From Rhodobacteraceae bacterium HTCC2083 (GTDB lineage Bacteria; Pseudomonadota; Alphaproteobacteria; Rhodobacterales; Rhodobacteraceae): DNA of 64,000 nt. Made by a program: the position numbers and the translations under genes. Each line of letters starts with the position of its first letter. Within the stretch, counting starts at the first letter, position 1. The stretch covers positions 2,717,849 through 2,781,848 of the forward strand of contig DS995276.1 of NCBI GenBank assembly GCA_000156115.1. Reading direction: 5' to 3'. Under the pieces are notes generated by a model. That model saw only the letters and a list, made by a program, of their open reading frames with translations. It made no database searches and was not told the origin of the DNA. Shown piece by piece: positions 62,419 through 64,000 of the stretch.

Positions 62419-62805
62419 TTAAAGGACTAAGCCTCCATACAGCAAAGCGGTGCATAAGAAGGCAGTTAGCCAAGCACCGGTTCTGAGCCAAGCGATCCCA
62501 AAAGCATAAAGTGTGACATATGCAATTCGAGCTAGCAAAAACGTAAGCATTATCTGAGCAGTCAAATCATTAGCTGCATCGTATAGGTGGGTCATCAAAA
62601 CCGCAGGGGTGATTAAAGCGAGTGCAAAAAGTGAGTTATTAGTTGCGCGCTCCAATCGTCCGGCAAGGCCTGTTAGAATGAGATTTTCGCGATTGCCGGC
62701 AAGCGTTGATAAGCCAACCTGCTGTGCTGCGGCCAAGACCTGCGTCAAGGTAACTATAATGGTGAACGAGCCATAGAGCGCGAGATAAAGTATAGAGCTT
62801 GGCAA
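62419..62805 (-). CDS. MAPEG-family membrane protein
   Basis: 128 aa from TTG 62805, which has GGAGG 8 bases upstream. Four hydrophobic helices are seen, and LSTLAGNRENLILTGLAGRL then ERATNNSLFALALI carry the family pattern of the MAPEG group, with the conserved RxxxN-type residues. MAPEG proteins include glutathione transferases and peroxidases; bacterial members are often uncharacterised. It is the first gene of the operon and lies opposite the HxlR-type regulator. Confidence 0.8.
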   Translation of the reverse strand: MPSSILYLALYGSFTIIVTLTQVLAAAQQVGLSTLAGNRENLILTGLAGRLERATNNSLFALALITPAVLMTHLYDAANDLTAQIMLTFLLARIAYVTLYAFGIAWLRTGAWLTAFLCTALLYGGLVL

Positions 62806-62998
62806 GTTGTTAACCTCCGTTGAGCGTGTTTCTTCTTGATCGAAGAGCCATCAGAAATCGTTGTGGTTTAACGCATATTGAAACCGGTAAGCCATCGAGG
62901 CTTTTAGAGTAACGGTAGGCCTTAAAGCTACACCACCAACGTTGACACCGTGCGGATGGACAATCTAGTCTGTATATCAAAGTGGTTCGGGTGCTAAT

Positions 62999-63472
62999 AT
63001 GCTAAACATAAATATCGTAGAAAAGGAGATGTGCCCGATTGGGCTCGCGGGGTATCTGCTAGTTGATAAATGGGTTCCTGTAATTATCCGTGACATAGCG
63101 TTGTTTGACAGGCGCGGCTTCAACGAGATTTTGAAAAATAATCGTGAAGGAATTTCTTCGGCATCGCTCTCGTCACGCCTGCAATACATGGTGCAGCTGG
63201 ACCTATTGAATGTCCAAAAATCGGACGATCATGCTCAGAAGAAACTTTATTTCCTTTCTGAAGCAGGAATAGCTTTCGTGCCTATTCTGTTTCACTTGGC
63301 TAGTTGGACTGCCAAATTTAGAAACCCAGCGCCGGACATTGTTGAACTCACCAGCCCATTTCATTCTGCACAAGGTGACTTGCAAGAGAAGTTAATTGAT
63401 CGATTGCGCCAGATTCATGTGACTAAGACAATGGAACCAACGCCTCTTTGGTGGCTGGCGGACAAGCTCTAA
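62999..63472 (+). CDS. HxlR-type winged-helix regulator
   Basis: 157 aa. CPIGLAGYLLVDKWVPVIIR near residue 12 and SASLSSRLQYMVQLDLLNVQ near 54 fit the HxlR winged-helix domain (residues 10-105), including the CPI motif whose cysteine can sense oxidants or aldehydes in relatives. A longer C-terminal extension (about 105-157) is unusual for the family. It is divergent from the MAPEG operon, which it probably controls. No clear palindrome was assigned in the 193-base gap. Confidence 0.78.
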   Translation: MLNINIVEKEMCPIGLAGYLLVDKWVPVIIRDIALFDRRGFNEILKNNREGISSASLSSRLQYMVQLDLLNVQKSDDHAQKKLYFLSEAGIAFVPILFHLASWTAKFRNPAPDIVELTSPFHSAQGDLQEKLIDRLRQIHVTKTMEPTPLWWLADKL

Positions 63473-63564
63473 ATTTGCAGTTACATTCGGTAGGGGTTCG
63501 AAAATTTCAGCTTGGGCGCTGACGTGGTAATCTCCCTATTTTTATTGGGGTCCAGCGGTAGACT

Positions 63565-63779
63565 CTACGCGGCTGCTTTCAGTTTCATTGCGGGTGAGAT
63601 GCCGCCGATGCCCATGTTGGGTCGCTCGTTGTTGTAAGTCCAGAGCCATTGTGTGGCCTGATGTAGGCTGGAACACCGCGCAGGATGAACAGGTCCGTGA
63701 GAGCATCGATGACCTCAGTCGAGTTGAGCTTTCGTTTCACCCTGATCGCGATGCATTCCCGGCTGTGTCCTGCGGTGCC
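63565..63779 (-). mobile_element. IS3-family transposase (orfB) remnant
   Basis: Minus-strand pieces of an integrase-core transposase. One part reads RECIAIRVKRKLNSTEVIDA and LTDLFILRGVPAYIR; the next, in another frame, reads ATQWLWTYNNERPNMGIGGI and SPAMKLKAAA, then stops at 63565. The central part between these is missing, so there is an internal deletion. It is inactive. Confidence 0.8.
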
Positions 63780-63832
63780 CCTAGATTTGCAGACGGATTG
63801 CTTGGTAATTTTGGCACCAAGGAGAGGCGGAT

Positions 63833-64000
63833 ATTAACAAGGGAATACGGTTTACAGACGAGTTTAAACAGGACGCTGTGGCGCAGGTTGTTCAGCGTGG
63901 TTATGCGGTCAGCGAAGTGGCTGAGCGGTTGGGGATCAGTACCAAGTCGCTTTCTACGTGGAAGTCGCAGTTTGCGAAGTCGCCTCGTGTCAGATCGGAG
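63833..64000 (+). CDS. IS3-family transposase OrfA (5' part)
   Basis: 56 codons up to the window edge, reading NKGIRFTDEFKQDAVAQVVQ and VSEVAERLGISTKSLSTWKS, the N-terminal helix-turn-helix of IS3-type OrfA. The frame has no ATG; ATT at 63833, after GGAGAGGCGG, is the likely start codon. The orientation is opposite to the orfB remnant just before it, so the two belong to different or rearranged copies. Confidence 0.75.
   Translation, partial: MNKGIRFTDEFKQDAVAQVVQRGYAVSEVAERLGISTKSLSTWKSQFAKSPRVRSE

Overview
The window looks like a chromosomal segment of a marine alphaproteobacterium of the Rhodobacteraceae (Roseobacter group). Support comes from the gene content and order: merR - ihfA - fabH - plsX - rpmF - (cupin) - DUF177 next to an SmpA/BamE lipoprotein, the long (about 360 aa) alphaproteobacterial dCTP deaminase, DUF983 and DUF3572 proteins, a TRAP C4-dicarboxylate-type transporter, an H-NOX/diguanylate cyclase pair, an MttB-like methyltransferase without pyrrolysine, and a gene-dense layout with many ATGA overlaps. 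The assignment is inference; no rRNA or other phylogenetic marker is present.

Layout. (1) 1-2704: end of a TRAP transporter operon (dctPQM type), then a decayed DUF4336 gene. (2) 3443-15228: a catabolic-looking locus. A CUT1 ABC transporter (two permeases and a binding protein on the minus strand, the ATPase on the plus strand) flanks a control region with LacI-type palindromes. It is followed by a tightly coupled plus-strand run: HisD-like dehydrogenase, tandem-NTF2 protein, LacI regulator, second NTF2 protein, bicupin, core-MetE-like zinc enzyme and RraA-like aldolase. I know of no assigned pathway for this set, and it is my main candidate for an undescribed system. (3) 15286-22929: a 7.6 kb island in the 3' end of tRNA-Glu, with 27-bp att repeats, a 26-bp repeat just inside each end, a broken tyrosine integrase, a serine resolvase, a decayed NTF2 gene, and a lipoprotein plus outer-membrane-barrel pair as likely cargo. 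(4) 23079-40035: housekeeping genes (recJ, glpX, hom, moaA, glmS, glmU and others) mixed with accessory genes, including a DMT-type transporter interrupted by an in-frame TGA. (5) 40208-46695: EF-hand protein, ECF sigma factor with partners, DUF3572, HAD phosphatase, MttB homolog, and an H-NOX gene with a 1-base frameshift beside an intact HNOBA-GGDEF cyclase. (6) 46706-60148: copper ATPase, kynureninase, dusA, dcd, tRNA-Pro, and the fatty acid/phospholipid block. (7) 60145-64000: a truncated phosphoesterase, a six-gene operon of small proteins with a divergent HxlR-type regulator, and IS3-family debris at the right edge.

A recurrent theme is gene decay by single lesions: DUF4336, integrase, the island NTF2 gene, the DMT transporter, H-NOX, the cupin beside DUF177, and the phosphoesterase fragment. 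These are either true pseudogenes or sequencing errors. Genes with several lesions (DUF4336, cupin) are almost certainly genuine decay; genes with one lesion (DMT, H-NOX) need reads to decide. All functional calls come from reading motifs and family resemblance by eye; no database search was run.
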